36,260 bases of DNA from an uncultured Ignavibacteriales bacterium (GCA_903929035.1 CAIYTF010000168.1:1-36260); one strand, 5' to 3'. Counted from the first letter of the stretch, positions 16,191 to 27,500 are shown. Notes: generated by a model from the letters alone, not told the origin. Translations and numbers: made by a program.

Positions 16191-16424
16191 ATTAATTTTT
16201 TATTATGATAAATTGTCAAGTTTCACAAGATTGTTTTAAGAAAACTTGAATAATAATTTTGTTGTAATAATAATAATTTTAATTTAAACCCCCAAGGGGT
16301 TTGTAAAAAAAAGTTTTGGCTTTAACTCATACCTATAAAATTACCCCAGCATCTAAAGGCTGGGGTAAAAAATGTAAATCAGAACCCGGGCTTTAGCCCA
16401 AATTTTGCTTAAATCGAGAGTATG
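16191..16424. repeat. Cluster of three hairpins between HEPN and beta-propeller genes
   Basis: This non-coding spacer has three perfect hairpins: AAACCCC-CAA-GGGGTTT (16286-16302), TACCCCAGC-N8-GCTGGGGTA (16342-16367) and GGGCT-TT-AGCCC (16388-16399). Read on the minus strand, the middle one is followed by ATTTTATAG and could end the peptidase-cluster transcript. The GC-rich hairpins look like interspersed REP-type elements. The 50 bp before the HEPN start include TTGACA on the minus strand, too weak a match to call a promoter. Confidence 0.6.
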
Positions 16425-17420
16425 TCATTCTTTCTTGCCAAGATTCAACGAAGATATGTCCATTAAATATTGCTTCAAGGTTCTTTCGCCCGGTTTAGCG
16501 TCCCGGGAAGATGAAAATGTTAATAATTTACCATCGGGAGAAATTGCCGGAAACCCGTCAAATGAATCGTTAAAGGTCAATTGCTTCAATTCAGGCGTTT
16601 TTAAATTACCAAGGAATATCTCGAAATTTCTTTGCGGGAGAACTTTTACGAATACGAAATGTTCCCCGTCCGGTGCAGGATGCGGAGCCCAATTTGTTCC
16701 GGGTTCGCGCGTGATTTGCTTGAGATCAGTTCCGTCATCTTTTATCGTGTAGATTGACATAGGCATTCCACGCTGACCTTGATCTTTGATATTCCACGCG
16801 CGGAAAATTATAGTATGTTCATCAATATAGAATGATCCGCCTTCCTGAAAATCTTTTGTTTTAGTAATTTGGGTTTCTTCCGTTCCATCGGGTCTTATCT
16901 TCCACAAATCCAATTGACCGTCAATCTGGCGGGTGAATAATATCCATTTACCGTCCGGTGATACTGAAACCTCCGCATCGTAGTATTTATTCTTCGTCAG
17001 TCTTTGAACATTATTCCCCAAGAGATCGCTGATATATAATTCGGGACTTTGCGGATAATTATTTGGATCGGAAAAATTTCCGCCGGGCAAATCCGGATTG
17101 TCCTTGGTCGAGGTATATATAAGTTTTTTACCGTCAGGAAAATAAAATGAGCAGGCATCCTCTCCATTATCGTTTATTTTTCTAATTTCTTTGCCGTCAA
17201 TGCTTACCGTGTAAACGTAAAATGTCGTATCTCCCGGCTGCTTTGCATTACCGATCAGACTTTTCCCGTCAGGGGAGAAATAAAATTCGGCACCCTGCTC
17301 AATATTTGGCACCTGCCATACTTTGAACTGTTCGGTTTCCTTAGCCTGCGCGAACACGATTACACCCGTGATCAACTTGATGATAATTGCCGCGCGGGCA
17401 ATTTTCGAGAATATTCTCAT
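16425..17420 (-). CDS. Exported TolB-like PD40 beta-propeller protein
   Basis: A 331-residue protein with a signal peptide (residues ~1-26, ending VFAQA). At least five WD40-like beta-propeller (PD40) blades are marked by SPDGK/PDGK turns (SPDGKSLIG, FPDGKKLIY, SPDGKWILF, APDGEHFVF, SPDGKLLTF). It resembles the propeller half of TolB and of the DPP/acylaminoacyl-peptidase family, but it has neither the TolB N-terminal domain nor a hydrolase domain. It is probably a periplasmic or surface binding protein. It follows the M1-M28-PDZ peptidase gene by 27 bp and is the last gene of that cluster; its spacer is followed by a possible terminator. Confidence 0.85.
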   Translation of the reverse strand: MRIFSKIARAAIIIKLITGVIVFAQAKETEQFKVWQVPNIEQGAEFYFSPDGKSLIGNAKQPGDTTFYVYTVSIDGKEIRKINDNGEDACSFYFPDGKKLIYTSTKDNPDLPGGNFSDPNNYPQSPELYISDLLGNNVQRLTKNKYYDAEVSVSPDGKWILFTRQIDGQLDLWKIRPDGTEETQITKTKDFQEGGSFYIDEHTIIFRAWNIKDQGQRGMPMSIYTIKDDGTDLKQITREPGTNWAPHPAPDGEHFVFVKVLPQRNFEIFLGNLKTPELKQLTFNDSFDGFPAISPDGKLLTFSSSRDAKPGERTLKQYLMDISSLNLGKKE

Positions 17421-17447
17421 AACTACTATCCTTTTTTTATTTTGTGT

Positions 17448-20400
17448 TTATTTTGCGATTAATTCAATTTTGGTTCTATTTTCTTGTTCGCCGCGCAGGA
17501 AAACAACTTCAACAATATCCCCCGGTTTAAAACTCTTCAGCGCATCGGAATATGCACGGAGGTTTGTTATCGCGGTCAGTCCCAGTTTAACAACAATATC
17601 ACCTTGTTGTAATCCGGCTTTTGCCGCGGGTGAATCCGGAGTAAGGTCTGCAACGCGGACACCCTGACCTTCAAACGCGAAATCAGGAATAGTTCCTGTT
17701 GATACTTTTCGCTCGCCGGCGGACTGAGGTTTTGCTGCAGCGGCAGCCTGTCCCTGAAATTCAAGCGGTTCAATTCTATCAGCTAAATACAGAAGTGCTT
17801 CCCGCCCGAGTGCTGCAACTTTAACTAACCCCGCGGCATCAATTTTATCGGGAGTATCGCTTGGACGATGATAATCCGCATTAACTCCTGAAAAGAATTG
17901 AACCCCTGGCACTCCGATTTCTATGAAACTACGCTGGTCACTCGCGTCAAGTTCCTGTGAGATTATATTCGATTCAACTCCCGTAACATAACTTGCCCCT
18001 TGAAAAATGAATCGCCATTCCCTCGCGCTTGATGCACTGAGGATAGAACCTTTTTTATTCTCCAATCTGCCAACCACATCAAAATTCAAATCCCCGATAA
18101 CTTTTTTCGCGGGAAACCGCCGCGTGTTTTTTACATAATATTTTGAACCAAGCAATCCGGTTTCTTCAGATGCAAATGCAGCAAAAACAATAGTCCGCTG
18201 AGGCTTTAGCGACTTTCCCAAAGTTTGCGCTAATTCGAGCAAAACCGAAACACCGCTTGCATTATCATCCGCACCGTAATGGATTTTCCCATCGTTGCCT
18301 TTGTATACACCGGGCCACCCAAGACCGAGATGATCATAATGCGCGCTGATAACTACCGACTCATCTTTCAGTTTTGGATTTGTTCCGGGAATAATGCCGA
18401 TAATATTTTTTACAATCGACTTGGTTCCCAGCGAATCGACAACCTCGCGCCAGCTTTGAAAATAAGTAGTGTCATCTGCACCGGGAAGCAGTCCCGCCGA
18501 TTTGAAATTGTTTTCTATAAATTCCGCTGCCTTGGAAATTCCAGCTGTGCCCGGTGCGCGTCCCGCGAGTTCTTCACTCGCGAGGAAGTCAACCGATTTC
18601 TTCAGCCTTTCCGGAGAAAAGACAGGGTCAAGTGTCGCGAGTGCTTTTCTTTTTGGCAAATCGGAAGCCGGTTTTCCGGATGCACCTGATGATGTAATGG
18701 TTATATCAAGCGGTGAACCGATCGGCTGCCACTCTCCCTTAGCAATATTTGTCGGATCAGCTCCTTCAAAAACAAGATAGCTATACTTACCGTAGTGAGG
18801 TATTTTTTTCGCGAGTCCCTGTATCGCGCTCTTGTTATCTGTTGACAGCAAGGCAATAACCCCTGACTGGTTATTAGGATTTCGTGTTGTAATTACAAAA
18901 CTTCGGCTACGAGATTGGAATACCGCCTTATCTAATTGAACAGAATCTCTTGTTATGTATGCTCCGTATTTCTGCAGTTCAGAATTAACGGCAGCTGCAA
19001 AAAAATTTTCAGTGCCAAGTATCCATACGCTTTTATTAGCAGGAAGTTCCGTTATCGCGCTGTCATAAGCTGTCGTTATTTTCTTTGATGCATCTCCAGA
19101 CCAGCGAGCTGCAAACTCCTTATAAAGCTCTATCTGTTCATTGCCGGCTTTTGACGGAAGCAGAATGAGTATTTCCCGCGCTCCCAATATTTTGGTCAAT
19201 GACGGGGGAATCTCATTAAAATGAAGTTTACGGAAGACATTAAATTGCGGATCGACTTGAACCCGAATCGGTTTTTCAGCAAAAGTAAATTCAATTAATG
19301 TCTCCCGCTGATCAAGCGATACCTTTTTAACTTCAACATTATTTTCAAATGAAAAAGCGACAGGCACAGTCAAAGAAAATACGTCTTCTTTCTGAATCTG
19401 TCTGAGTATAGCTTTAAGCCGGTATCCTGAAGAATCCTTTTTCACATCAACATCGGAAAGTTGCAATTGCGGTGCTCCTGTCCGCTCGACCCACCGCGAA
19501 AAAAAAGGCTGAAGTTTTTTACCTGTTGTTGATTCAAATGCCCCGCGAATATCATCAAAAGAGGCTTTCTTAAATTTATTTTCTTTGTAAAATCTCTGCA
19601 GTGCTTTTACAAACAGTTCATCACCAACTTCATCGCGAAGCATATTCCAGACAAATGAAGTTTTACCGTATCCGATAGCCTCGGAAGCACCATTAAACCT
19701 TGAGCGGAATTTGCTCAAGGGAAAATCATTTTCAGGAGTGACAAAATCCGTATATTTTTGAAGTGTCGCTCGGCGGTAATCTTCCGCCTGTCCGCGCTGC
19801 TCTGCAATTAGATGGTCCGCCAGATAGGCGGTTAAGCCTTCACACCAATTCCCTGATTTTGAATCAACATAAACACTGTTTCCCCAATAATTATGCAAAA
19901 GTTCGTGAGGATAGGATGAATTGAGAATGAACGGGAACCTGATTATTTGTTCACCAAGCAGAGTGAATGAAGGCATCCCGTATCCTGTTTCCCAAAAGTT
20001 TTCGACAAGCGCGAATTTTGAATACGGGTATGGTCCGATTAATTTTCGATATAGTTCAAGATACTGCGCGGTTGTTTCAAGATATTTGCTGGCGAGTGCT
20101 TCATCGGGTGTCCGCAGAAAGGCAAGCACATCTATCGCGCCGGCAGTACGCGAATACTCGGTAAATTTCGCGGCAATCAGATATATTTCTTCTGTCGGTT
20201 CAGGGGCATCCCAGATAACAGCGCGATAGCCGTCTTTTACTTCATTGAATGTTCTTTTACCCTGACTAACCACATTCCATTTCTCGGGAACTTTTACTTC
20301 CAACTCAAAACTAATCAGTTCATCATCGAATTTCGGAACCCATATTGATGAACCGGCAAGATATACACCCTTTTCATCAATGATACCCGGCGTTTGGCTG

Positions 20401-20825
20401 AACCCTCTCGCGTATTCTTCTCCTGCCTGACTAATAGGGTAATTTAATACACCGCTGATATTAAGCACAAAGGCCGTATCTAACTTCTTTTTGTTTTTGA
20501 ATGTAACCTTATATTTATTTTGGTTGAGTCCAATAGATGAATCAAATTCTTCGCGATCTATACCAACATCTTCCGGTTTTTGATTCCCTGCAATTAACTT
20601 TACAATAACATCGCGAGTTTTTGAAATAACCTGCAAATTGTTATTCAACACAAAAGTAATTCCTGCTTTCGCTTGCTTGGAGCTAAGAGTAATCTTATCA
20701 ACAGCTTCAATCGTATGTTTTTCCGGATTAAGCGTGACAGATAATTTATGATGAATTATTGGACCCGGATATACAGGAAATATTCCTGCAAAGACAAAGA
20801 CCGCGATTAGAAATATTTTAAGCAT
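17448..20825 (-). CDS. M1-like / M28 double metallopeptidase with C-terminal PDZ domain
   Basis: The frame opens at a TTG at 20855, but the ATG at 20825 has GGAG six bases upstream and begins a clean signal peptide, giving 1125 residues. Residues ~22-540 form an M1 aminopeptidase-like module with HELLH (His307, Glu308, His311) and a distal Glu329 in NWCEGLTAY. The spacing to this glutamate is 17 rather than 18 residues. The GxMEN substrate motif is not evident. Residues ~735-1015 form an M28 aminopeptidase with the ligand set HYDHLG, GADDNASG, SEETG, NFDVVGR and DYHRPSD. Residues ~1045-1120 form a PDZ domain (APGT-like loop, AGLQQGDIVVKLG). It is probably a periplasmic or outer-surface peptide-degrading enzyme, 16 bp downstream of the M16 peptidase gene. 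Confidence 0.9.
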   Translation of the reverse strand: MLKIFLIAVFVFAGIFPVYPGPIIHHKLSVTLNPEKHTIEAVDKITLSSKQAKAGITFVLNNNLQVISKTRDVIVKLIAGNQKPEDVGIDREEFDSSIGLNQNKYKVTFKNKKKLDTAFVLNISGVLNYPISQAGEEYARGFSQTPGIIDEKGVYLAGSSIWVPKFDDELISFELEVKVPEKWNVVSQGKRTFNEVKDGYRAVIWDAPEPTEEIYLIAAKFTEYSRTAGAIDVLAFLRTPDEALASKYLETTAQYLELYRKLIGPYPYSKFALVENFWETGYGMPSFTLLGEQIIRFPFILNSSYPHELLHNYWGNSVYVDSKSGNWCEGLTAYLADHLIAEQRGQAEDYRRATLQKYTDFVTPENDFPLSKFRSRFNGASEAIGYGKTSFVWNMLRDEVGDELFVKALQRFYKENKFKKASFDDIRGAFESTTGKKLQPFFSRWVERTGAPQLQLSDVDVKKDSSGYRLKAILRQIQKEDVFSLTVPVAFSFENNVEVKKVSLDQRETLIEFTFAEKPIRVQVDPQFNVFRKLHFNEIPPSLTKILGAREILILLPSKAGNEQIELYKEFAARWSGDASKKITTAYDSAITELPANKSVWILGTENFFAAAVNSELQKYGAYITRDSVQLDKAVFQSRSRSFVITTRNPNNQSGVIALLSTDNKSAIQGLAKKIPHYGKYSYLVFEGADPTNIAKGEWQPIGSPLDITITSSGASGKPASDLPKRKALATLDPVFSPERLKKSVDFLASEELAGRAPGTAGISKAAEFIENNFKSAGLLPGADDTTYFQSWREVVDSLGTKSIVKNIIGIIPGTNPKLKDESVVISAHYDHLGLGWPGVYKGNDGKIHYGADDNASGVSVLLELAQTLGKSLKPQRTIVFAAFASEETGLLGSKYYVKNTRRFPAKKVIGDLNFDVVGRLENKKGSILSASSAREWRFIFQGASYVTGVESNIISQELDASDQRSFIEIGVPGVQFFSGVNADYHRPSDTPDKIDAAGLVKVAALGREALLYLADRIEPLEFQGQAAAAAKPQSAGERKVSTGTIPDFAFEGQGVRVADLTPDSPAAKAGLQQGDIVVKLGLTAITNLRAYSDALKSFKPGDIVEVVFLRGEQENRTKIELIAK

Positions 20826-20841
20826 AGTATTCTCCATAGTT

Positions 20842-23460
20842 TTATCGTATAACAATTGAAATCGGGTTCGTGATGTTCAAATATTTTTGGGCTGCCGATT
20901 TAACATCAGCGACTGTTACCTTTCGTAAATCATCCAAATATTTTTTATCGTGTTCATAATCATTATCAAGATAAAGTGAGCTTCCAAGATAAAAAGCCTT
21001 GTTGATACTTGACAGTCTTCGGAAAATCATTTTTCCGAAATATTGATTAATCGATATTTCTAATTGATCCTGCGTCAATGAATCGATTACAGAACTTTTG
21101 AAAAAACGCGGATACTGTGCAATTAATGTATCAACATTTTTAGGACGGGTTCCCTGATTGATATAGAACAATGCCTTATCGCTTATAACTTCGACACCCG
21201 CGCTAATTGTATAAGCAAGTCCCTGCTTTTCCCGTATATCAAATACTATTTGATTATTCAGTATTAAGGATAACGCCTGCAGGGAAGGTGCATCTTTAGG
21301 TTCAATTTGTTTGACAAATCCCCAAAATAAATATGAACGCTCACCACCGCCGGATTTTTCAATCGTAACAGGTTTACTTGGCAGCTGTAACGCGGGAATG
21401 AATACCGCGGGCTGTTCTTTTATTGGCGAAAATCCATAGTTGTTAAATGCGGTATTTACAGAATCAGGATTGACGGGAGATACCGCTGAAATGATAATAT
21501 TTGAGGGATTAAAATATTCTTTGGCGAATGCAGCAATATTCTCATAAGTCAGGTCAGGTTGATTTTGTAAATATGGATTTGGTTCATATACAACGGACTT
21601 ATAAGTTTCTTCAAACAGTTTTTTCCCCTTATCACCGCCTGCCAATGCTTGTTCAATCCCTTTATACTTTTGGACTGCCTTATTAAACTCATCTTTTGTG
21701 GGTACAAAATCTTTGAATTGTGAATTTAAAAATTGAATCGCACCCGGGACATCATCCGCTAATCCTTCAACCCGGAGATATCCGAAATCAGGATGCAGAT
21801 ATATATCATCCATCGGAATATATGGATTATCGTTGACGGTAAATGTAAATCCGAACCTGCCCGATATTTTTTTATTTTTATCGGAAGACAGCCGCTGTTC
21901 TACTGCATCGTGCAATATCTTCGATGCATCCTTACCATATTTTAATTCATACGCGGCTTTGTGTTTTACTAAATAATGAATCGCGAGCAGGTTATTAGCT
22001 TCGTTTTGAACAACAATCAGTTTTTTGCCATTTGTTGTATCTTCAAAATATTTTGTGACCGCAGAAGATTCCGGTTTATCTTTTTCACCTTTCGCGGACG
22101 GTGTTTGAATAATAGTAAACCGATAAGCGGGTATCTTTAATGTTTCAAGTTCCTTCGCGGCAGATATATATCCGGCACCGGAAAACGAGGCAAGCAGGGA
22201 TTCTATCCCGTTTTTCACAATCACGCTTGAATAATAAATTCCAAACATATGCGGTTTCTCAAGATTCTTGACAAATTCTGTCTGCGCTTTTATCGCCTCT
22301 GTTATTACAACATCCGCGGGCAATTTGAATGCAAGTTTTTCGACCATCGAGGAAAGAGATTTTGCAATATTATCAAGATCGGTTTCTGCATTAAGTGTTA
22401 CTTTTCCTTCGAGATAATTTCCCAGATGAGATGATCGTGTTGAAAAACTTACGGATTTAGCCTGCGGGAACCGGGACTTGAGCGAAGATTGAATCGAGTC
22501 TTTGTTTTTATTAAGAACAAATTCAAGCAGGTGAAAATATTCCGATGTCTTATCGGACGGCAACCGGAAAAACAATTGCAGGACATTTTCCTTGCCGTCA
22601 TAAAAACGATTATAAACAGCCCCTTTCAGAATTGAATCTCCATCGAGTGTTTGGGATCCTGTTTTCCAATCTGAATTTACTTCACGAGTTACTTGTCCCG
22701 GCCGGCCCTTGCCGTATATTTCTTTAATCAAAGGGAGCAGTTTAGCTGTCTGAAAATTACCAATAACTGTTAAAATCATATTATTGGGAACATAGTTGTT
22801 TTTGTAAAATGCAAAAACATCGTCACGTGTCAGTGATTCAATTGTTGAATATGTTCCCAATGCAGGCAGAGAAAGCGCGTGCCCGTTATACAATATAGAG
22901 ATAGTGTTTCGTTCCAATTGTTCATTGGGATTCGCCAGACTTTTTGAAATCTCTTCAAGAACGATTCCTTTTTCTTTCTCAAATTTTTCTATCGGCAGAG
23001 TTGAATTGAAAAGCATATCCGCCTGAATTTCCAAGCCTTTTTTTGCATTCTCAACCGGAACGACAAACATATAATCGGTAAAGAAATCTTCCGTGGTTGC
23101 ATTATTATATCCCCCGATGCGGTCAACATCATCATAGAGTTGCTTCTGATTTCGTGATGTTGTTCCGTTGAATAAAAGATGTTCCAAATAATGGCTCGCC
23201 CCGCTTGTATGGAAAGATTCATACGCGGAACCTGCCTTAACGATAACATTGGCTCCGATAACCGGCAATGCCGGATTTTCAATTAATAATACCTCTAAGC
23301 CGTTGTCTAACCGGTAAATGGAAACTCCTTTCGGCAATGATTTTATTTGAAGAGATAACTCATCCTGTGATTTCTTTTCGGAGGCAAAAGTTAGCGTTGA
23401 GACAACTATCGCGATCAGCAAAAAGATGATTCTTATTTTAAGTAATCGAATATTTTTCAT
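20842..23460 (-). CDS. M16 (pitrilysin-family) zinc peptidase, exported
   Basis: About 872 residues from the ATG at 23460; the frame extends five codons further to a TTG at 23475. There is a signal peptide (residues ~1-26, ending LTFA). The inverted zinc motif HYLEH lies at residues 90-94, with the second glutamate in VLEEIS about 75 residues later, as expected for an active N-terminal M16 domain. A second M16-like domain follows (~480-860) without a zinc motif and with the usual R-x-Y-like substrate region near the KQGLAYT segment. It is a single-chain processing peptidase like PqqL. It sits between a PorV-like gene (16 bp upstream) and the M1-M28 peptidase gene. Confidence 0.92.
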   Translation of the reverse strand: MKNIRLLKIRIIFLLIAIVVSTLTFASEKKSQDELSLQIKSLPKGVSIYRLDNGLEVLLIENPALPVIGANVIVKAGSAYESFHTSGASHYLEHLLFNGTTSRNQKQLYDDVDRIGGYNNATTEDFFTDYMFVVPVENAKKGLEIQADMLFNSTLPIEKFEKEKGIVLEEISKSLANPNEQLERNTISILYNGHALSLPALGTYSTIESLTRDDVFAFYKNNYVPNNMILTVIGNFQTAKLLPLIKEIYGKGRPGQVTREVNSDWKTGSQTLDGDSILKGAVYNRFYDGKENVLQLFFRLPSDKTSEYFHLLEFVLNKNKDSIQSSLKSRFPQAKSVSFSTRSSHLGNYLEGKVTLNAETDLDNIAKSLSSMVEKLAFKLPADVVITEAIKAQTEFVKNLEKPHMFGIYYSSVIVKNGIESLLASFSGAGYISAAKELETLKIPAYRFTIIQTPSAKGEKDKPESSAVTKYFEDTTNGKKLIVVQNEANNLLAIHYLVKHKAAYELKYGKDASKILHDAVEQRLSSDKNKKISGRFGFTFTVNDNPYIPMDDIYLHPDFGYLRVEGLADDVPGAIQFLNSQFKDFVPTKDEFNKAVQKYKGIEQALAGGDKGKKLFEETYKSVVYEPNPYLQNQPDLTYENIAAFAKEYFNPSNIIISAVSPVNPDSVNTAFNNYGFSPIKEQPAVFIPALQLPSKPVTIEKSGGGERSYLFWGFVKQIEPKDAPSLQALSLILNNQIVFDIREKQGLAYTISAGVEVISDKALFYINQGTRPKNVDTLIAQYPRFFKSSVIDSLTQDQLEISINQYFGKMIFRRLSSINKAFYLGSSLYLDNDYEHDKKYLDDLRKVTVADVKSAAQKYLNITNPISIVIR

Positions 23461-23476
23461 AATAGGCACTTTCAAT

Positions 23477-24517
23477 TTAAAATTTCAACCCGACAGAAAA
23501 TCGGGATACTTTTCCAAGATCGTTATAATCTACATACGCGTAGTCGAAAATAAATTGTGTCTCAGCAAAATTTACTTTTACACCGGCACCAAATGTCCAC
23601 TTCTCAACATCATAATTAATCTTATATCCCGATCTAAGGAATATGGTTTCATCCCAGCTATATTCGCCGCCGATATTCGCGCGTTCAACATTATCATTGG
23701 GATGGTTTCCGTCAATAGCTAAAGTAAAGCGATGTTCATCTGATAAAAACACCGGATCATTTTTCCCGACAATATCTAACGCGGCTCCTATTCTGAAATT
23801 CAAAGGTAAAGACCACTGTTCGGTCGATAAATCTGAACTCGGATTATAGTCGCCTGAGATATTCCGGTTAATGTCCGATGTTGAAATCAGATCTCTTCCT
23901 TCGAGCTTCAGGTTTCCTCCAAAATTAGAAATAGCCATTGCTATTACCAATCCGTGAAAACCCGTTTGCAGCAGCGACCCAAAATCTATTGCTATTGTAT
24001 TTGCAGATTCGTTATAAAGATTCTGCTGAATATATTTGGCGGTTACTCCCACCGAAAAACGATCTGTCAATTTCCGCGAATATGAAATACCTATTGCCAA
24101 GTCGCTTACCTGATAATAGACTCCTGTTCCTTCCGGCTTTTCAATAGTTGTAACTTCCTGTTCAGGAACACTTAACTCTGTTACACTAAGTCCGATATAA
24201 TCACTTTCGCTAAGCGGTGCAACAAATCCGGCGTAATTGTGTGCTATATCCGCAAACCATCGGGAATTGCTGACGCCCAATGAAATAGAACTTAATTTTG
24301 TTATGCCCGCGGGGTTCCAATACAGGGCATCAACATCGTTTGCTGCCGCGGCAAGCGCGTCACCCATTGCCGCGCCGCGGGCACCCGCGCTGATTTTCAG
24401 GAATTGCGCTGCCGCTGTTCCAACTTTTGAGAAATCTCCTCCGAACACCGCTAACGGTATAAATATCAAAACAAGTAATATTTTTTTCATATCTGTTCTT
24501 AATAGCTTTATCATCAT
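23477..24517 (-). CDS. PorV/PorQ-family outer-membrane protein
   Basis: A 346-residue exported beta-barrel protein of the PorV/UPF0164 family, which has a FadL-like fold. The N-terminal mature block KVGTAAAQFLKISAGARGAAM followed by GDALAAAANDVDALYWNPAG is diagnostic. Alternating beta-strand patterns run to the terminal phenylalanine (VSRFSVGLKF). PorV acts as a shuttle for T9SS cargo between the translocon and the attachment complex; relatives may have other cargo. The ATG at 24517 overlaps the stop codon of the preceding gene (ATGA), suggesting coupling. An ATG at 24490 would give a more standard signal peptide (MKKILLVLIF). Confidence 0.88.
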   Translation of the reverse strand: MMIKLLRTDMKKILLVLIFIPLAVFGGDFSKVGTAAAQFLKISAGARGAAMGDALAAAANDVDALYWNPAGITKLSSISLGVSNSRWFADIAHNYAGFVAPLSESDYIGLSVTELSVPEQEVTTIEKPEGTGVYYQVSDLAIGISYSRKLTDRFSVGVTAKYIQQNLYNESANTIAIDFGSLLQTGFHGLVIAMAISNFGGNLKLEGRDLISTSDINRNISGDYNPSSDLSTEQWSLPLNFRIGAALDIVGKNDPVFLSDEHRFTLAIDGNHPNDNVERANIGGEYSWDETIFLRSGYKINYDVEKWTFGAGVKVNFAETQFIFDYAYVDYNDLGKVSRFSVGLKF

Positions 24518-27500
24518 TTGATTACCAAAAATCTTCCTACTTTTTTCTGTCCGTTTGGAATCGAGACAACATATACATATAATCCATAGGATATATACTG
24601 ACTGTTAAATGTTTTCATATCCCAAAATTCATAGCCGTTGACATCGTTATGATTTACATCCGACACGTGGTCTCCGGCTACTGTATAAATCGAAATCCTG
24701 CACTCTTTCGGAAGATTTGTAAACATTAGTTTTTTCCCAAATTGATTTGTTTCGAAAGCATTCGCGACAATATATGGATCCGGTACAACCCTGATTTTAT
24801 CAAGCTCAATGTTTTGCTTTGCAGAGATAGATGACTGCCGCGTGCTGAATTGATACCAAATATCTTTCCTGAACGGTTTATATGTGCGAATGGTAAATTG
24901 GTCGCCATTTGACGGAGCAACAGCCGGTCGAGTTATCGTGTTGCCATCGGCGTTTATATATGTATCCGGGAAATTATTTGTCTGCAGCCATAGTCCGTTA
25001 TTGGTAGTATCCTTAGTGACAGGGTTAATTTTGGGTTGTTCAAAAACCAGAATATCAACATATTTTTCATAATAACCCGGGCTGCCCATAGTGTAACCTT
25101 TCCCGCCCGGAATAATATCCCAGCCTAACGGACTGTAATAATTTATTCTATATGAGTCCCAAGGTGCAAAAACTGAAAAATCGTACAGCCACGTATTGCT
25201 GCTGATATCAACAGGGTTTGCCGGATCGGTTATTATTTCAACTTTTAGCGGCAAATGCTGAAGAGTATCAATTTCTTTATTCTTAACAAAATCATACCAG
25301 CGTGCTTTCAAGCCGCCGGAAGTCGCGGTATCTATCGTGATTCGTATATCATCAACTGAATAAATATTTTCCTGAACAATTTGATTGCCCAAACTTTTGT
25401 ATTTCGGTATAGGTCCTGTCCGCCAGTCAAAATTTGAAGTATCACCGTTCACTTTTGTCCATCCAATCGATCGGATACCGGCAGCTGAGTTTTTTACCGT
25501 CAGCCTGAAACCATCCACTATCGGCAGGTTATCGCCGCTTTCATCTGTAAATGTTTGCCTGTTCAATACTAATATTGTATCTCCGGTGGTTTTTGAAATC
25601 CGGTATAGATTAAATCCGAGTGTATAAGTAATTTTAGTCCCGACTATCTGTTTAGCTGAATCGACAAAGGTGATATAATAGTTATCACCTGTTATTTTTT
25701 CAGGCTGCACGATATCAAGCTTTACTAATCCGTCCGATATCCCGCCTTCAGCAGGTATCGCGCCGGCAATTGTGGTTTGCGGTGTATATTGAGGCTGATT
25801 ATAATTCTGAGCTTTGGCTCCCGGAATCACAGCGACAGTATTTGACTGCAGCAATGAACGACCGAGTGAAGATTGATATGACTGCTCCAAACTATCTTTG
25901 GTCTGATTTCCTTTGTCATAAGATGTTACACAATACCAATACTCAACTCCATTATACACTGTTGAGTCAATAAAACTGTGCTTTAATCCTGTATCCTCGC
26001 CCAGTGATTGATTAAAAGCAGGGTCTTGTCCTTTTATTCCGTCAACAAGATCATATATCTTCAGCGGTTTATACCCGATAACACTGCCTGATGCATCAGT
26101 AATTGATGTTCCCCAGGTCTTACCCTGATCATCGCTTCGATATATTTTATATCCTTCAAAATCGTTTTTGCCGGTTAATACATCAACTGAACTTTCGGCA
26201 TCTGAATCCCAAGACAGCAAAACATTCTTGTTACCCGGGGCTGCAGTTACCTTTGGAGTTTTTGGCGCACCGGAACCCTGAAAGTTTCTTTTATACATTT
26301 GTTGAGCGATGCGGACATTCTTCATCAGATCACTCGTATCAGGAGCATTTGGAACACTGCCCGAATTTCCCATAACTAATGCTGCAGAAGATTTAACTGT
26401 TTCATTCGGCTGCAAACTAAACGGACCGGAAACAACGAAATAATTGATTGGCGCGCCATCCGGAAAATATTTCTTCAAACTATCCGGATGCGACTCATCA
26501 ATTCGGTGATTGCTTCCGTGAAAAAATGCCCGCGGTATCGCGAGATGTGAATCGTCAGGATTGCTGCTAATGACAGGCCAGAACTCTTCATCAACTTTGG
26601 GAGCAACATCCCTCGTGAAGTAATGAAAATCTGTCACCCCTAAATTTTTGGGTGTTGCTAAAATATTTAATCCAACTATTCCCAGCGGACTGTTATCTAC
26701 AGCCCAGGCACCGTCTCTCGTATTATTAATATCATATAAATAAACAAAGTCTTTGTTTGGAGAAGAAGGAACAGACTTAATGAAATTGACATAATCCTTG
26801 TTATCGTAATCAGCCCTAAAGATTGCATAGTATCCCACATATACACTATCAAGCTGTTTATCGCTTGTATTATGAATTGTAAAATCCCAGAATAGCAGGT
26901 CTTCAGCGTATGGTCTTCCAAAACTATAACCTGTTTGTTCCACTTCAATCCCGAGAGAGCCTTGCGGATTAGTATTGTTTTTGTCATCAAAGACACTGTA
27001 AATATCTCTATCTGAAACAAACTCGCCGTCAATCTCTTTCCCGTAAGTCGGGGAAGCAGGATCAATATCAATTCTAAAATGCCCTGGCCAATGCCGCGCG
27101 CCGGATGTACTTACCCAATTTTTATCCTTATCATAATATCCACGCGGCCAAGTCTGCGGGTTGTCACTGCTTGCAAGAAAAGGCGTTTCATCGGACGAAC
27201 TTACCTTTACATCACCCGAGTACAGTTTCCCACGCGATTCAGCTTTGGGAGACCAGTCAACTTTTTCGGATATTCCTCCGAGTACCGAAGTAATCACATT
27301 TCCTTTTGAAGCAACTACAAGACCTAATCCAAAGGAATATTGCCGTTCAGTATTTGCATTCGCAGGCCAATGAATTGCATCATTGAAATACTCCAAGTAG
27401 TTTGATAACACACCATAATTTCCTAAGTAATTAGAGACCTGTCCTTTATCCTGAATTCCCAATCCTCTCTCGGTTGACAACGAATGTACTTTCAATAATC

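Noticed and set aside
24490-24517. Internal ATG at 24490 as the only start of the PorV-like gene
   Set aside because: It gives a good signal peptide, but the ATG at 24517 overlaps the upstream stop (ATGA), which favours coupling. Both are possible, so the longer form was kept.
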